NCBI GenBank assembly: GCA_958295665.1
Contig: OY282558.1
Location: 28,913,045-28,977,044 of the forward strand
Origin: Tipula vernalis
Taxonomy: Eukaryota; Arthropoda; Insecta; Diptera; Tipulidae
Direction of reading: 5' to 3'
DNA: 64,000 nucleotides
The notes under the pieces are model-generated. The model worked only from the letters and a program-made list of their open reading frames with translations, was not told the origin of the DNA and searched no databases. Of this stretch, positions 12,694-24,877 are shown piece after piece. How positions within the stretch are numbered: the first letter of the stretch is position 1; every line of letters begins with the position of its first letter. Position numbers and translations under genes: made by a program.

Positions 12694-13037
12694 CTTTTAT
12701 TAAAATTAACTTGAAAAATTGCAATATTATTATAAAAAACTTGTGGTTCGATCTGTGAAGTGAGCTGGAGAAACGTAGAGCTACATTTGCCAACGACGAT
12801 AGTTCTAGGTAAAATGATTTAAACGATTGTTATGGAGTTTATTTATTATAAGATTAAATAATTTACATAGACAAAGAAGAGAGTTCATGGAACTTGCATA
12901 TTTCTACACTGCCGTTTCTGCACTTTCTGAATATTTAGTATGAATTTTCATCTTTACCTTTTTCAAGTTAAGGATTCAATTTACGATTTTTTACTCGCCC
13001 TAATGGCTGGTCTATATGACTATAGATAATTTTAGTT

Positions 13038-13216
13038 AGTGTTTCTTAGAAATTTTGATAAAGGAGTAAAATCCGAAACGATCGTAACTTCATTTTCAAA
13101 TAAAATAAATATCACGCTAAAGAAAGTGACAAAACTAAAATATTGTGTTTTATTATATAAAATCATTTTGTTTGTGATATTAGTCCACGAGTAAACAACA
13201 AATATGTTAAGTCTAT
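13038..13216. repeat. Dispersed repeat, copy A
   Basis: Bases 13096-13216 match 49978-50109 in the same orientation at roughly 75 percent by eye, including TTGTGTTTTATTATAT and a GTCCAC.AGT.AACAAC block. Bases 13040-13075 match the reverse complement of about 49932-49966. The two copies are therefore related but partly inverted relative to each other. No coding domain is recognised. Confidence 0.55.
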
Positions 13217-16200
13217 ATGACCTTTGTCTATATATGATGGGTTTCCGATTGGTTAGCAAAAGTTTAAAAGTTTAATAAAACACCTTCTCTCACTACCCTC
13301 TTAATCTCCCTCTAACATCTGTTTAACTCTCATCTTTTGAGATTCGAGATATTTTGGATATTTACCAACATGTGAGTTCAATTAATCCGAGATCACAATT
13401 TCCCATCTTTATTCAGTTAAATCTTGTGTCAGTCGTTCGACCATTACCTCAAAAATATTTACTATTGATATCTTTCAACTCCATATATAATAACCGCCGA
13501 AAAGCTTTTTCGAGGCAAGTTTTACTCGAACCGCCTTGAACTTCTTTGTATACGCGCAGTATGTTTACATGTTCAAAAGTTACCAGGGAATCTAATGGAA
13601 CACTTTGTTTTTAGTCTCTTGATCCCTCTCTGCCAAGTTTTATACTCCGTAGCAGTGTTTTTTGCTTATATGTTTCGTTTTGGGATGCCCTTTTGACCCG
13701 TTGCGCTTGCTCCTACTTTTAAATTCTCTAAACGATTGATTTTCGAAAAAACTTAAAAGTTAAAAAAAATTCGTCTACTTTTGAAAGTTTATGGTTCAAT
13801 TAACCCCGGTTCGTTAGTTCTTTACCTTCAAGGATTTTTTTATAAGATCCGCCTAGCCGGCCTTAACGGACCCAGTGGTTTCGTACGATTTTGCTAACTT
13901 TATTTTTTCAATAGTTATTACCGATTAGTTTAAAACATTTGTTTTTTGACATCGTTTCTGGTCGATTGGCACCCCATAAAAAACAAATACATAAACATAG
14001 TTCTACGTGAAAAACCAAATCCAGAAAATGTTTTTACATTTATTATTAAAAATGATTCCTTTTATTTTTTCTACGCATAACATGGTCATAGTCTCTCTAA
14101 ACGATTGCCATCATCATAATTTTCACAATGAACAACCACAAAATTCATATTGTATACCTAACTCATATTAATACCAAATCAATTTTCATCTGAGTACGCA
14201 AAATAATTAATAACTTATTTTCAAAAACTTAAAATTTTTTAGCAAATGTGAGAGAACACCAACTACATACGGTATATATGGTATGTACATTTATTATTTA
14301 CTATAAATTCTATCAAATTCAAATTTATCATCCGGATTACATTTTATATAAAATATTAAGTCAACCTAACATAATCTGTCTGACAAATCGGATTGGACAA
14401 TTAACATTGTAATAATAAAAAAAAAAAAAAATGAAAAAGTGAACAACGATAGGATCGGAAAAAGCCAAAAAATCCTCTTTCATCTTGTTTCGTTTTTACA
14501 TATTACGAGTATAAACGTAACGTAGTTGTTCGCTTATATAAAATGGTGATTGGGGTTATATGCATAGTTCTCGATTAACCCTTGCACTATGAAGGATGGT
14601 GGATTTTAAAATTTCAAATTTATTGAGATTATATTGAAGTAGAAAGAATACATTTTTTCATTATTACAATATAGAGATACCTATAATGATACTGATGATA
14701 ATGATAATAATGTAATTATGCTTTTGTTTTTATATGAAGGCTGATAAGGTAGAAACGTGATGGTGATTTTAATAAATGATAAAATTTCCATTTCATTTTC
14801 CGTATAAAACCAATTCAATGAAGAAGTTTTTCATTATTATATTAATTTAGATTTAATGGTGTATAGAAATTTGAAATTTAGAATTTTAGCAAAATATAAA
14901 AAAGGGGAGCTTTTAGGTCGTGTATTATAAATGTTGATGTGAAGTGAAGTGTGTGATAATTTTTAAAATGCGTAGTTTGCTTGTTTCTCAATAAAACCAC
15001 TTTAACAATCTGTTCAGCTTTTGTTCCGATTAACGAATAGATTTGATTTGATGCTTTTTGAAAATATTAAATTAAGATTTTATATGCACAAATGACGGCT
15101 TTTAAAAAGCATAGTTAAATTAACAAAGATAAACTTTCATCAACTTTTTTCCTTGTTCGGAAACTTTAAACGCGTTTTTCTCAAAATCATGTTTTTGAAA
15201 CTGGCGTGCAGAATAGCTCAAAAACCACACATTTTGTACTAAACACATTAGTAAGAAAAAGCATAAACAAAAAAAACCTGCAAAATTTATGCAAGAAACG
15301 ATTTTTTTTTTTTTCAAATCATAATTTTTATAATTTTTTATAATGAAATAATTAATTTTTTAGGTATATCTACAAACAACATTCGAGACTACATACGAGA
15401 TGCTAGAGTCAACGCCGTGACGAAAGAATTTTCAGAGACACCTACATATTTTTTTTAATAACGTGCATAAACTTTCATACAATAAACATTAATTAATAAT
15501 TGCAAAAATACAATATTGAATAGTTTTTTATTTAATTTACAAAAAGTGCTTGTTTTTGGCGTTCTACACCAGGTTACCCCTTAAACTAACATTTTAAATT
15601 TGAGATGAATCATAAACCAGTAACCTAAAAATTCTGTTAATGCAATACACCGAACCAATTATGCCACCAAACCTAAGCTGCCTAAATCGTAATCATATTA
15701 CGTGACAACTTTTCGCGTGTTATTCGATTTATATTCGCAAAAAAAAAAAAAAATGTTCAATAATTATTTAATTAAATAAATATACAAATTTCATATAATT
15801 GAATTTAAAAAGATGAGAAAATTCAATTCTGCTTTTTCCATGTTAATAATTATTAATGAAAATATGATTTGAATTTTAAAAAATCCTTATAAAAAACGAA
15901 ATAAGAAAATTCACATTTTCAGAAAACTCGCTTTTATTATTATTATTGCTATTATTACTAACATCATTGTTGTTGTTCTTTATAATTTAATTTTAAATAA
16001 AAATCCGTTTTCATGTTTCTGGTAGTGGTGTTCCATCAGTATTTTCTGAGTTATTATGAAAAATTGTGAAATTATAATAATGATAAAAATTTGTGGTGAT
16101 TTTCCGTTATTCGTTAACTTTTGGAGAATGTAATTTGTGTGAGAAAAAGATTTTCTTAGGGTATTTTAGTTATTGTGGAAAATAGATAAAATATACAAAT

Positions 16201-16666
16201 CTTATTTGGGGGGGAGTAAAAAAAAAAAAATAGAAAATTAATTTATTACATTTTCTTATTTAATTATAAACAGTTTTATTATTGTATTTGTGTTTTAATT
16301 AATTTTATGAAACTTTGTAATTGATTTTCATTCAGAACCTAATAATAATTAGCAAAAGTTGGTATTTATATCTTTGATGTTAAAAGGATGTCCTTGAAAC
16401 TTTTCAATTTACTTAGATCAATAAAATAAACTAAAAAGGTTTTTTTTGTATACCATGTCTGTCACATCAAAACATTGATCAAAAACATTTTAATTTTTGT
16501 AATCTATAGTTTATCTAGGTATATTTACATTTTTATTGAGTTTCGAAATCACTCTCTCAACTTTGATACATTTACACAACATTTTTGGTTGGGCATTTAC
16601 TAACCAAATAAATCATAGACTGATCCCAAATACACAACACAGGCTGAGATGAATAAATCAATTTAA

Positions 16667-16697
16667 CAACAACAATAATGATGCATTATTGTTGTTG
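16667..16697. repeat. Perfect short hairpin
   Basis: CAACAACAATAATG and its exact reverse complement flank a 3-nt loop. The arms are AAC/AAT simple sequence, so it may have arisen by simple-repeat expansion and inversion. Confidence 0.8.
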
Positions 16698-18258
16698 TAT
16701 TTTTTTTTTTATGAAAATTGAAAATTAAATTGATGATGGTGGTCGATTATGATTTGTTTCGCTGTTGTGTTTTTATTGGGCTATGATATTTCAATTCAAT
16801 TTACGATATTATTGTCATTCAATAAAAAATTAAATTTATTTTATTTGTGAAATGATTCAAAAATGTATATAACAAAATAAAAATATAACTAAAAGCAAAA
16901 TAATGATTGGAAAAATGAGTTTTCAATTGAAAATTCATTTTTTTTGGCTCCGTACAAAGCTCATTATATATGTTTATTTATATTGCTTTCCAATTTATAT
17001 ATTATGATTAAAAATTGCATTTATGGTATGAAGTTGTTACAGCAGTGGGTTCATCGGAAGCGTAAATAAGTAAACTAAAAATTAACTGAATGTTCAACCT
17101 ATACCTCGAATTTGTATAAATAGACTAATAATCGTTGCAAATTTTACATCTTTATGCGGATTGTTACATTAATACAATCATTACGTAAAGTACTTGACCG
17201 TCGTTTCATCATTAACTAAAATTCTTTACGAAATTCAAAAGCTTGGCAAACGAATTAAACACTAGACCTTGAAAATCGTAGGCGAAGTTCCATTGCCTCA
17301 AAAAAACATTTTTTGTAATCTTAATTATTTGAGAAATCTCGTTTTATATTAGATTTACCCTTTACTTTAGTACCAACATCAATTTTTTGCGTAACATTTT
17401 GGAACCAGTTAATCCAGATTTTCCACAATATGTCAATAGAACATGACGTTAATGAAGACTATTGTTGTAAATTAGTTTGTCAAACATTTGTTGTTAGTTC
17501 GTTCTCTATTAAATTATAAATAATGCGGTTAAAGGTATGATTAAAAACCGAAACACGAGTATTTAATATTTTGAGGCCCAATTGCATGATGATAGACCAG
17601 AATTTAAGGGTATAAATTAAGCAACTTTACAACAGTTGGTAGATAAATTATCGTTGCAAGCCAAATACCAAAAGTCTAAAACACTCCCAGTTGTGTTATC
17701 AACGTAGTTTCTAGGTAATATATACCGCCAAGAATATATTCACATACCTTTCACAATATATAATCATAAATATTCTTGCAAATTTCTTCGTACTTTATCT
17801 ACGATAACGGTAAACATGTAAAAATGACCGCACCGCACCGTAAATTATTTCAACTTCATGTCATGAAATAATAACCGAAATAGCTATACACAAACAAAAA
17901 ACTACGTTCTAAAACAATAGCAGTAAAAGAACAAATAAAAGCAAAGCACTTTTAAAAATTTACTAAACTAAACTTAGGTTAAAATTAACTTCGATGAGAA
18001 CCAACCAAAAAACATGAACAAGTGTATTTTTCTAAACAAGAGCGTATAAAAAAGTACATACACAAAAGTCGGAAAATATCTATTCTGAAAAAACTAGTAG
18101 AACTAACAAATAATTTCTCATGGTATTTTTAATACAAACAACCGTTGTTATGTACCGTAGTATTATTTGCTGCTCCACAGTGCAAAAAGAAATAAAATGT
18201 ACAATGCTAATAAAGTTGTTGTTTATGCTATAATACAAAACATTTTTCGAATAACAGT

Positions 18259-18316
18259 AATCATAATAAAAACAATAATAACAATAGCAATAATAATAAT
18301 AGTAATAATAACAAAA
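18259..18316. repeat. Imperfect AAT/AAC trinucleotide repeat
   Basis: About 58 bases built mainly from AAT and AAC units. On the minus strand it gives a tyrosine-run reading frame that is not a gene. Confidence 0.85.
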
Positions 18317-18713
18317 CAGCATAAAACCTAAAAATCATGTCAAAAAATATTAAATTTTAAAATTGCATGTACATGCTTTATGTACGTTGTATGCTAGATA
18401 TAGCACATTATACATACGAATATGTGATTTTGAATGAACCTACTGCGAGCTTTATTTCGTTACATATGTATGTAAAAGAGAAAATGTGGAAATGAACATC
18501 CGAACTTATTATACATAATTTGAAAAGAAAAGATAATATGCATTTAAATATGCAAATCTAATTATGTTTTAGTATGTTTTTTAATTTAGTTTCTTACCTA
18601 TTATAGTTTGCTACGGGAAATCTAATCAAAAATATTTTATGAGATTTTTGGATATTATAGGGATTATTAAATAATGTGACGATCTAGATTTTAAGTAAAT
18701 AAAACCCTACATA

Positions 18714-19804
18714 CAGTGTCGGTCAAAACTAAAACCTGAAATGGTCCTTATTCATATTTTATTAAATAAAATAACGAAATTAATGAATTCACTTTTTTTA
18801 CTTTTGTAAAATTTAAAAGTTTTAAACATCAGCTTCAAACATAAAAAAAACAATCCAAATTATTTTTCAAAACTGTAACAGATCTTTCGGTTTACTAATA
18901 TCAATTACTTTCTGGGAATGCCATTCTAAGCCTTCTGAAATAGGTTAAAATTTTTCCATCATTCAAAAAAATTTCCCCTAGCGTTTTCTAAAAGGAACTG
19001 TAGTTGGATGATTGAGTCGTTTTTATTACTATATGTATGTGTAAATTTCGAATCAATGCCTATGAGGTATTAGTCTTAACCGCATTTCTTTGGGCGGTGT
19101 GTCATGTTGAAGAATATCTTTGTAAATAAATTGGTTCAATATGTCTTCCATAGAGCAATTTGAGCCGATTCACTGGACGGAAAACATCCCCAAACCACAG
19201 CATTGCATTCTCCAGATGTTATTGTATGTAGTATTTTGATTAGTCCGGGTATCGATATTTTGACCGTCCAATTGAAGTTCTTCAATTTCGATTCTTGTTT
19301 TGCGGAGATAAGTTAATTTTTTGAAGATCTCTAATGGATCGCTCTGCTGTATTCGGTGGATAGTTTCCTCAGAAAGGGAACGCAAGTTGTTGATCCCACA
19401 TTTATTAGCAATCAAATTTACTGTTTCACCATTATGAGAATCACAAATAAATTTCTGCTTAAAGTGAGACGAGTATTTACTATAATTAACTTTCAAAATG
19501 TTTATTCACCTGGATCAGTGAATTTAATGAAGATCCTTGTTATAAATATATAATCGGATGATTTGTAAGTATAAACTTTTTAATATATTTAATCTTACTT
19601 TTAGTTTTATCGCTTCGACACATTGTTCCTAATTTAATTGTATTTTTTGTAATTGAAAGATAAATCAATCTTTTGTTTTTGTGTTAAACCTGGTGTTTAA
19701 AACTATTTAAATGTTCTAAAGGGAATTGATTTTCTAATTTTATTTAACGTAGTAAGAACAGCAATCTAAGCAAAAACTCCGTGCTTTAGTTTTGTCCAAT
19801 AATG
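18714..19804 (-). mobile_element. Inactive Tc1-like transposon
   Basis: The left end CAGTGTCGGTCAAAACTAAA follows a TA at 18712-18713 and is a typical Tc1-family terminus. Read on the minus strand, the right end CATTATTGGACAAAACTAAA, bounded by a TA at 19805-19806, is its decayed partner. Together they give a unit of about 1.09 kb. Inside, the minus strand carries transposase relics. It is shorter than the usual 1.3-1.6 kb because the middle of the transposase is missing. Confidence 0.75.
19080..19496 (-). pseudogene. Broken Tc1-like transposase
   Basis: The minus-strand frame carries GETVNLIANKCGIN, the first helix-turn-helix, then LSEETIHRIQQSDPLEIFKK and RKTRIEIEELQLDGQNIDTR, matching the second DNA-binding helix region of Tc1 transposases. 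It then jumps directly to a block resembling the VWGCFS motif (CCGLGMFSV). After a stop it continues in frame as SMEDILNQFIYKDILQHD, the conserved MDQ..Y.DIL segment. The region with the first catalytic Asp appears deleted, and the second and third are not recognisable. No active enzyme is possible. The first methionine is only an in-frame ATG; the true start is not clear. Confidence 0.72.
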
Positions 19805-20135
19805 TATATGTAAGATCTTCTTTGGTATTTGAATGAAACCAACAATTCTCCAGTCTTTTGTTTAAAATATTTTGTTAACTTTTATTGAACAACTGAAGGG
19901 ATGCATTCGTGATAATTACACAAATTAGAATAAATTTAACATTAATGCTTATTCCAATATGTTCTTCAAATCTGTAGTAATTTCAAAATCTTTCGAAAAT
20001 AATTATTCATGATAATTCTGCTGAAAAATGTTGGTTAAGGAATTACAATTTATTTGTATTCCTCTATTCCCCCTCATTTAATGTTATCACCCCGGACAAT
20101 TGTGATAAATTTAATTAATTTATCAAGAAATTATT

Positions 20136-20159
20136 AAATAATCTTCTTGAAGATTATTT
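20136..20159. repeat. Short near-perfect palindrome
   Basis: AAATAATCTTC and its exact reverse complement with a 2-nt centre. No terminator or promoter role can be inferred in this setting. Confidence 0.7.
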
Positions 20160-22893
20160 TTCTCGTCTATTTTAGCTATCTTTTTAACCTTAAGTTAGAT
20201 TTCTATATATGTATAGGTACCAAAACAAATATTTGTAAACTTCTTTTTAAATTTTAATCATAAATTTGACTTAGATTTCCATTCATTTATTGTGGTGTCA
20301 ATCAATTCGATAGACTTTCCTGATTTCCTAACAACTAAATTAATGTTATTATCTAGGACCGCTATTAACAACCTCTTACATTTCTTTTATAAAACTTTTG
20401 TAACTTTTAGATAAAAATCTCAGAAAAACAAAATGAAAGAAGAAAAGTTAAACTCGTTGTTGTTATGTGACGTACTTTCCATTTTAATCTTAATTCTCTG
20501 ATGGGAATATAACTTATGTTACGTGAAAACGTACATATTCAAAGAATACAAACAAATATATTTTTTATTAAATGTTTTATTGTTGTGTAATAAAGCTTTT
20601 ATATAAGCTGAGCTTTTATATTAAAATCTTCGAAAAAATACATTACAATCCTCTGCATATTTAATACCATTGATTGTTGTTTACATATATACGTATATAG
20701 TCAAAAATGAATTTTATTTTCTAATATTTTATTCAAAAACTAAACGTTCGAGCAAAAAAAAATGTAGAATTCCATATAAAATGCATTCCCATTCAAAAAT
20801 AATATCGTTTTGTCATGTTCCATTGGGATTCTGTCCATACATGTACAATGAGTTTTAGTTCTATTGTTCTACGTTTACCTCATAAAGAATAACTAAATAA
20901 ACTACTACACAGAAATTTAAGAAATATTTATATTATAAAATAAATTTAAATTAATTAACGAAAGTGGAATTAAATTATTTATTTATTTTTTATCCGATAA
21001 AACAAGGGCAGATGAGAGCATGTTCATCACATTTAACCAAAAATAAAATTCAAATATTCATAAAAAGGCAAGACGATATGACATAAATTAAAAGCCCATT
21101 TATCTTATTTAATAAAGAAATAAGGAAAATAGACCTAATTTGTGTTTTCCTTTTTGGACATTGAACAGACATATAATATTTACATCACAAACGAGCGAGC
21201 AAAAAAATCAATAGTTTTTTACAATTCTAAAATGTACAACCTTTTTAATTTTTTTTGCTGCTCGTTTATTATTATTTTTAATTGAAATGAAACTTCGAAG
21301 TCGGACAAAATTCAAAGAAAACTTATTGCTACAAATTGTTTCTTCAAGCTTTTCAATTGTACCCAACGCAAAACAACAACAAATTTAAATACAAAAATAA
21401 AGAACTTTATAAGAAAAGCTTTTTTATTATTATTATTACATTTATTTGTTCATTTCATTTCATCGTATACTCGTAAGTTCAAAAAGTAAAATAACACACA
21501 GAACAGAGAAGAAACTTAAGAAATTACGTAAAGAAAGAAGACTTAAAGAATTTTTTTGTTTTATCCTCGTCGCAATACATATTTGTTTTTTACGTAAGAA
21601 AAAATGTGCTTTTGCATTTAACGAGCGAAGTACAACGGAAATGGTGCAGTTTATTTTTTATGTGAGAATATTTATATTTATAGTTATTAAAAATCGATAA
21701 ATATTTCCTTTATTTTTGATATAATTTATTAGAAAATTAAATCGTTTGACTTTATTTTTTGTGTATATGGCGAACAGTGAGGTGATTTTAAATCGAACAA
21801 ATAAATGTTAATGCTGTATATAGTATAGTAAGGTAATTGAAAATAGAATAACAAATCACTGTGTTACTGTTATTATTTTACTATTTTAAAAGTACCTACA
21901 TACTAAACATTGTATAAAAAATCCTTGCCTCTCTTATACAAATGAAAAAATTATTATTGATTTCAATAAACGTAAACGATGCTTATTAATCTGCGTAACA
22001 TATTTTCTTTTTCTGTAAGTTTTACCAATCTTTATACATATTTTCGCTTTTTATGTTATCTATTTGCGATCCTTCTACATTAATAAACAAACAATACTCA
22101 GCTTGTTATTTCCTTAATATGTGTATATAAAAAAAAAACATACCAAAAAAGATATTGTCATCATACGTATTGTATATAATTGTGCACAGTACACTAGAGA
22201 AGGGGATACAGTGAGCAACATCACTCTCGAATGAATAGATGGATGGTTGATAATTTGATTTTCACATTTTTATTTCATGTACAAAACAAAAACCTTAACA
22301 AAAAATACTTCCAGTAACACAAATATGCTAAATCCTATTGTTGTTAAGTTACCATGATATAAAACATAAAGCATAAAGCTCTAAGCACATAGACTAAAAT
22401 AGAAAAGAAAACACACACAAATATATATATAGTATTGTTGGTTGTTGACTGATGGTTAGATAGGAAGGCATAGTGGTATTGTAATATGTATACATAAGAA
22501 CGCTACTCCCACACGATAATATAGTCGTAAATAAGACGGTTATACAACAAAATAAAATTTATATAATATATTGTATGTGGTACATGATCTGTGAAATCGA
22601 GAAAATAAGTAAATTTATATTTAATTCGGTTGTTGATGGCAGAAAATTAGGAAGACAAAAGATACAAAAAACAAGAAATAGAATAAATATTTCGATGAAA
22701 ACTATCGTATCTTAATTAGATGGTACTATCACGACATAAATTGGAAACAAGCCAAATTATAAATGTTTAACTAACCGTCGACTCGAGTCACACATTACCA
22801 TACAAACAGATAATATTATATTGAAATCTTTAATTTTAATTCAATTGAGTTTATCTAAAGACAAATACGTTTTGTTAATAACCAACAAAAAAT

Positions 22894-22970
22894 GATATAT
22901 ATATATGTATATATATATATACTTCTAGTATATATACATATATACATATTTATATATATATATATATAAA
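22894..22970. repeat. TA-rich microsatellite
   Basis: About 77 bases of TA and TATACATA units, interrupted by CTTCTAG. It is self-complementary and lies about 480 bases downstream (in transcript direction) of the kinesin exon at 23447. Confidence 0.9.
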
Positions 22971-23446
22971 ATAAAGCTTTCAATACAACAAAAACAAGGA
23001 TACATTTCATTATAAAGATTCAAAAATGAGTTTAATAAAAATGAAACAAAATAACAAAAAATTAGCAAAAACGTTAAGCTATCATCCCATTTTTTATTTC
23101 AAAGTTTCCATTTATTCTTATTTTATTATTGCAAAATGGTTTAAAAAGTTATTTTAGAAATAAATTCACTCTAACAATTTTTTTTCCAGAGTTCCCCAAC
23201 TTCGTTGTTGTGCTTTTTATTTATATATATCGTATTTTGCCTGAAGCCTCAACAATGATAAAATAATTTTTTTCTATTTAAAATAATACTGGGAAGTTTA
23301 TAATATTGTGTATTAGAGAGCTGGGAAGAAGAAAATTGTTGTTGGGTTTTCATTTCATTTTCAGAAAAATTGAATAATTGATGAATAAAATTGTGTTCTA
23401 GTTAAACATTATAATAATACTAAATACTAATAAAGAAAGGACTCAC

Positions 23447-23621
23447 CTTTCCTAGACCCGGATTTTCTTTATTTGCTAATCGTCTAGCTAAAACTGGTGG
23501 CATTGGTGGCGGAGCACGTTGTATTGCGCCACAGAAACCTCCCCTTTCACTTACACCGACATCTGTTGAGCGATAATTTTTATTCGTGCCACTCGCGCTC
23601 GATGTCATTTTTTGAGCAGTT
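23447..23621 (-). CDS. Kif26: KIF26/VAB-8-type kinesin, exon leading into the motor domain
   Basis: Coding exon immediately upstream of the motor exon. The minus-strand acceptor TTTATTTTCAG precedes 23621, and the donor AAAG|GTGAGT follows 23447 in phase 0. It encodes one completing base, TAQK, then MTSSASGTNKNYRSTDVGVS and on through GAIQRAPPPMPPVLARRLAN to KENPGLGK. The APPPMPP..L.RR...KE..G.GK pattern is the conserved lead-in to the KIF26 motor, and it joins VKVMLRV of the next exon. The ATG at 23606-23608 could be the initiator, but the frame stays open above it through the acceptor, and the 1-nt phase fits the exon candidate at 41421-41504, so an internal exon is equally likely. No signal peptide or membrane segment is present. 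The family call rests on motif recognition. Confidence 0.82.
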
Positions 23622-24355
23622 CTGAAAATAAATAAAATAATTATATACTATAAATATTAATCAGAGGACAACATTAGAATAATTAATAATTTAATTATAA
23701 ATGTATAATTTTACTGAAATAGGAATATTTATTATTTATTTAATTTTTCCGTCAAATAATTATTAACACTGATATTAAAATTTAATTTAGTTTTTGTATA
23801 CATATTTAATTTCATGTACATACGTATGATAAGCATTATGTTGGAAAAATATATTTCATGGGCAATATAATAATTTTGCTTTTTTTATTATTAAATATAA
23901 TCATGCATAATCTACTATATAAGCGCAAAAAAATGCAATATGTGCTACAAACTGGGAATGGTGGACTAATGAATATACATAATGCGGGGTTCGCGATATA
24001 TATGTTGCTGCCATTTAGCACCAGGTTTTCTTTTTCCCGAATAATTAATTTGGGCTACGAGTTTAAATTTCCGTAAAAAACATATATGAATCAGAATAAA
24101 TTTACTATGAGAAATTTCTTGATACAAGACATCCCAACACTTTTAGTCAGAAGTATCTAAACTAACTGAAAGAAGCTAAAATTTTACTTTTAACAAACTT
24201 TAAAAGTTTAATGATTATCAAGTGGTTATATTATAGAAAAAAATGGTTCACCAATTCTTTTGGTGTTTTTGCTCTGCTAGCATTACTAGTTTCTACATAA
24301 TATTCTGAGACAAATTGACCGCAAGATTCATTACAAATTTAGTTCTCTTGATAAT

Positions 24356-24649
24356 TTGAATACCAAGGGTATGCTTATATTTTTAGGTGTAGCAAGTCTC
24401 AATAAAAAAAGAAAGAAAGATATCAGCAAGTTCCATACAAGAGGAACAGAAAAACATTTAAACAATACACGACATCTGAAAAATACAAACCATCAAATTA
24501 GTTTAGATAACATAAAAATTCTCGAGAAACAAAAAAACTTTAGAAAAAGATCAATTTTGGAAATACTACAAATTAAATCAAGTACAAATTCAATAAATGT
24601 CATTAAAGATTACGCGTATATTGGTAACTCTTATGATTTGTTCATCTAA
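24356..24649 (+). pseudogene. C-terminal relic of a Penelope-like element protein
   Basis: The open frame contains TEKHLNNTRHLKNTNHQISLDNIKILEKQKNFRKR..LEILQIK, ending in INVIKDYAYIGNSYDLFI. This has the shape of the C-terminal part of Penelope-like polymerases, with the GIY-YIG endonuclease end: a H..NT.H....DN.KIL...N...R...E...I pattern and a trailing IN. Only this end is present. The reverse transcriptase palms are absent, as expected for a 5'-truncated copy. The frame opens on a TTG/ATG-poor stretch, so the annotated start is arbitrary. A second, differently decayed fragment of the same type lies at 47446-47625 on the other strand. Confidence 0.6.
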
Positions 24650-24860
24650 ATTATTTTTTCCCTCATGCAACTTTATTTTTATTCAATTGTACAACCGTTT
24701 TTATTTGAAAGCGCATTAGCAAGGTTTTTTTTTTCGAAAATACATGGCTGGACGTTTCCATGAAAAGTCGGTTTTAATAAAAATTTGTGATTGCTTTATT
24801 TTTTGATTTATGTATAAAAGAAGGAATTTTTGATATATTTTTCATTACGCTTTTGAAAAT

Positions 24861-24877
24861 GAACCCGAATAGGGTTC
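24861..24877 (+). repeat. Perfect hairpin after the Penelope-like frame
   Basis: GAACCC-GAATA-GGGTTC, preceded by AAAT and followed by GAAAGC. Penelope-like elements often carry hammerhead ribozyme motifs near their ends. The spacing ATGA-stem-GAAA is reminiscent of a hammerhead core, but the first core segment CTGATGA is not intact, so this is at most a decayed version. Confidence 0.45.

Larger units (their letters stand above)
662..23446 (-). other. 22.8-kb kinesin intron carrying mobile-element relics
   Basis: Bounded by the donor AAAG|GTGAGT at 23446 and the T-rich acceptor TTTTTAG at 662-663 on the minus strand. It holds a mariner (2540-3834), a SINE-like unit (3858-4036), a coding-like block (about 11.9-14 kb), a Tc1-like element (18714-19804) and a TA-rich simple repeat (22894-22970). 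From 5.5 to 11.9 kb I see only AT-rich sequence, plus a stretch near 10.15-10.33 kb (GTCTCTCGGTCAGTCTGTC) that resembles the edge of a dispersed repeat. The stretches 14-18.7 kb and 19.8-22.9 kb show simple repeats and short hairpins only. Confidence 0.75.

Noticed and set aside
13858..13893. Tc1/mariner-like helix motif (SYETTGSV) on the minus strand
   Set aside because: Only a few residues match the ..TGSV.. motif and nothing else of a transposase follows in order.
18080..18322. 80-codon minus-strand frame with a long Tyr/Cys run
   Set aside because: It is the translation of an AAT/AAC simple repeat, not a gene.
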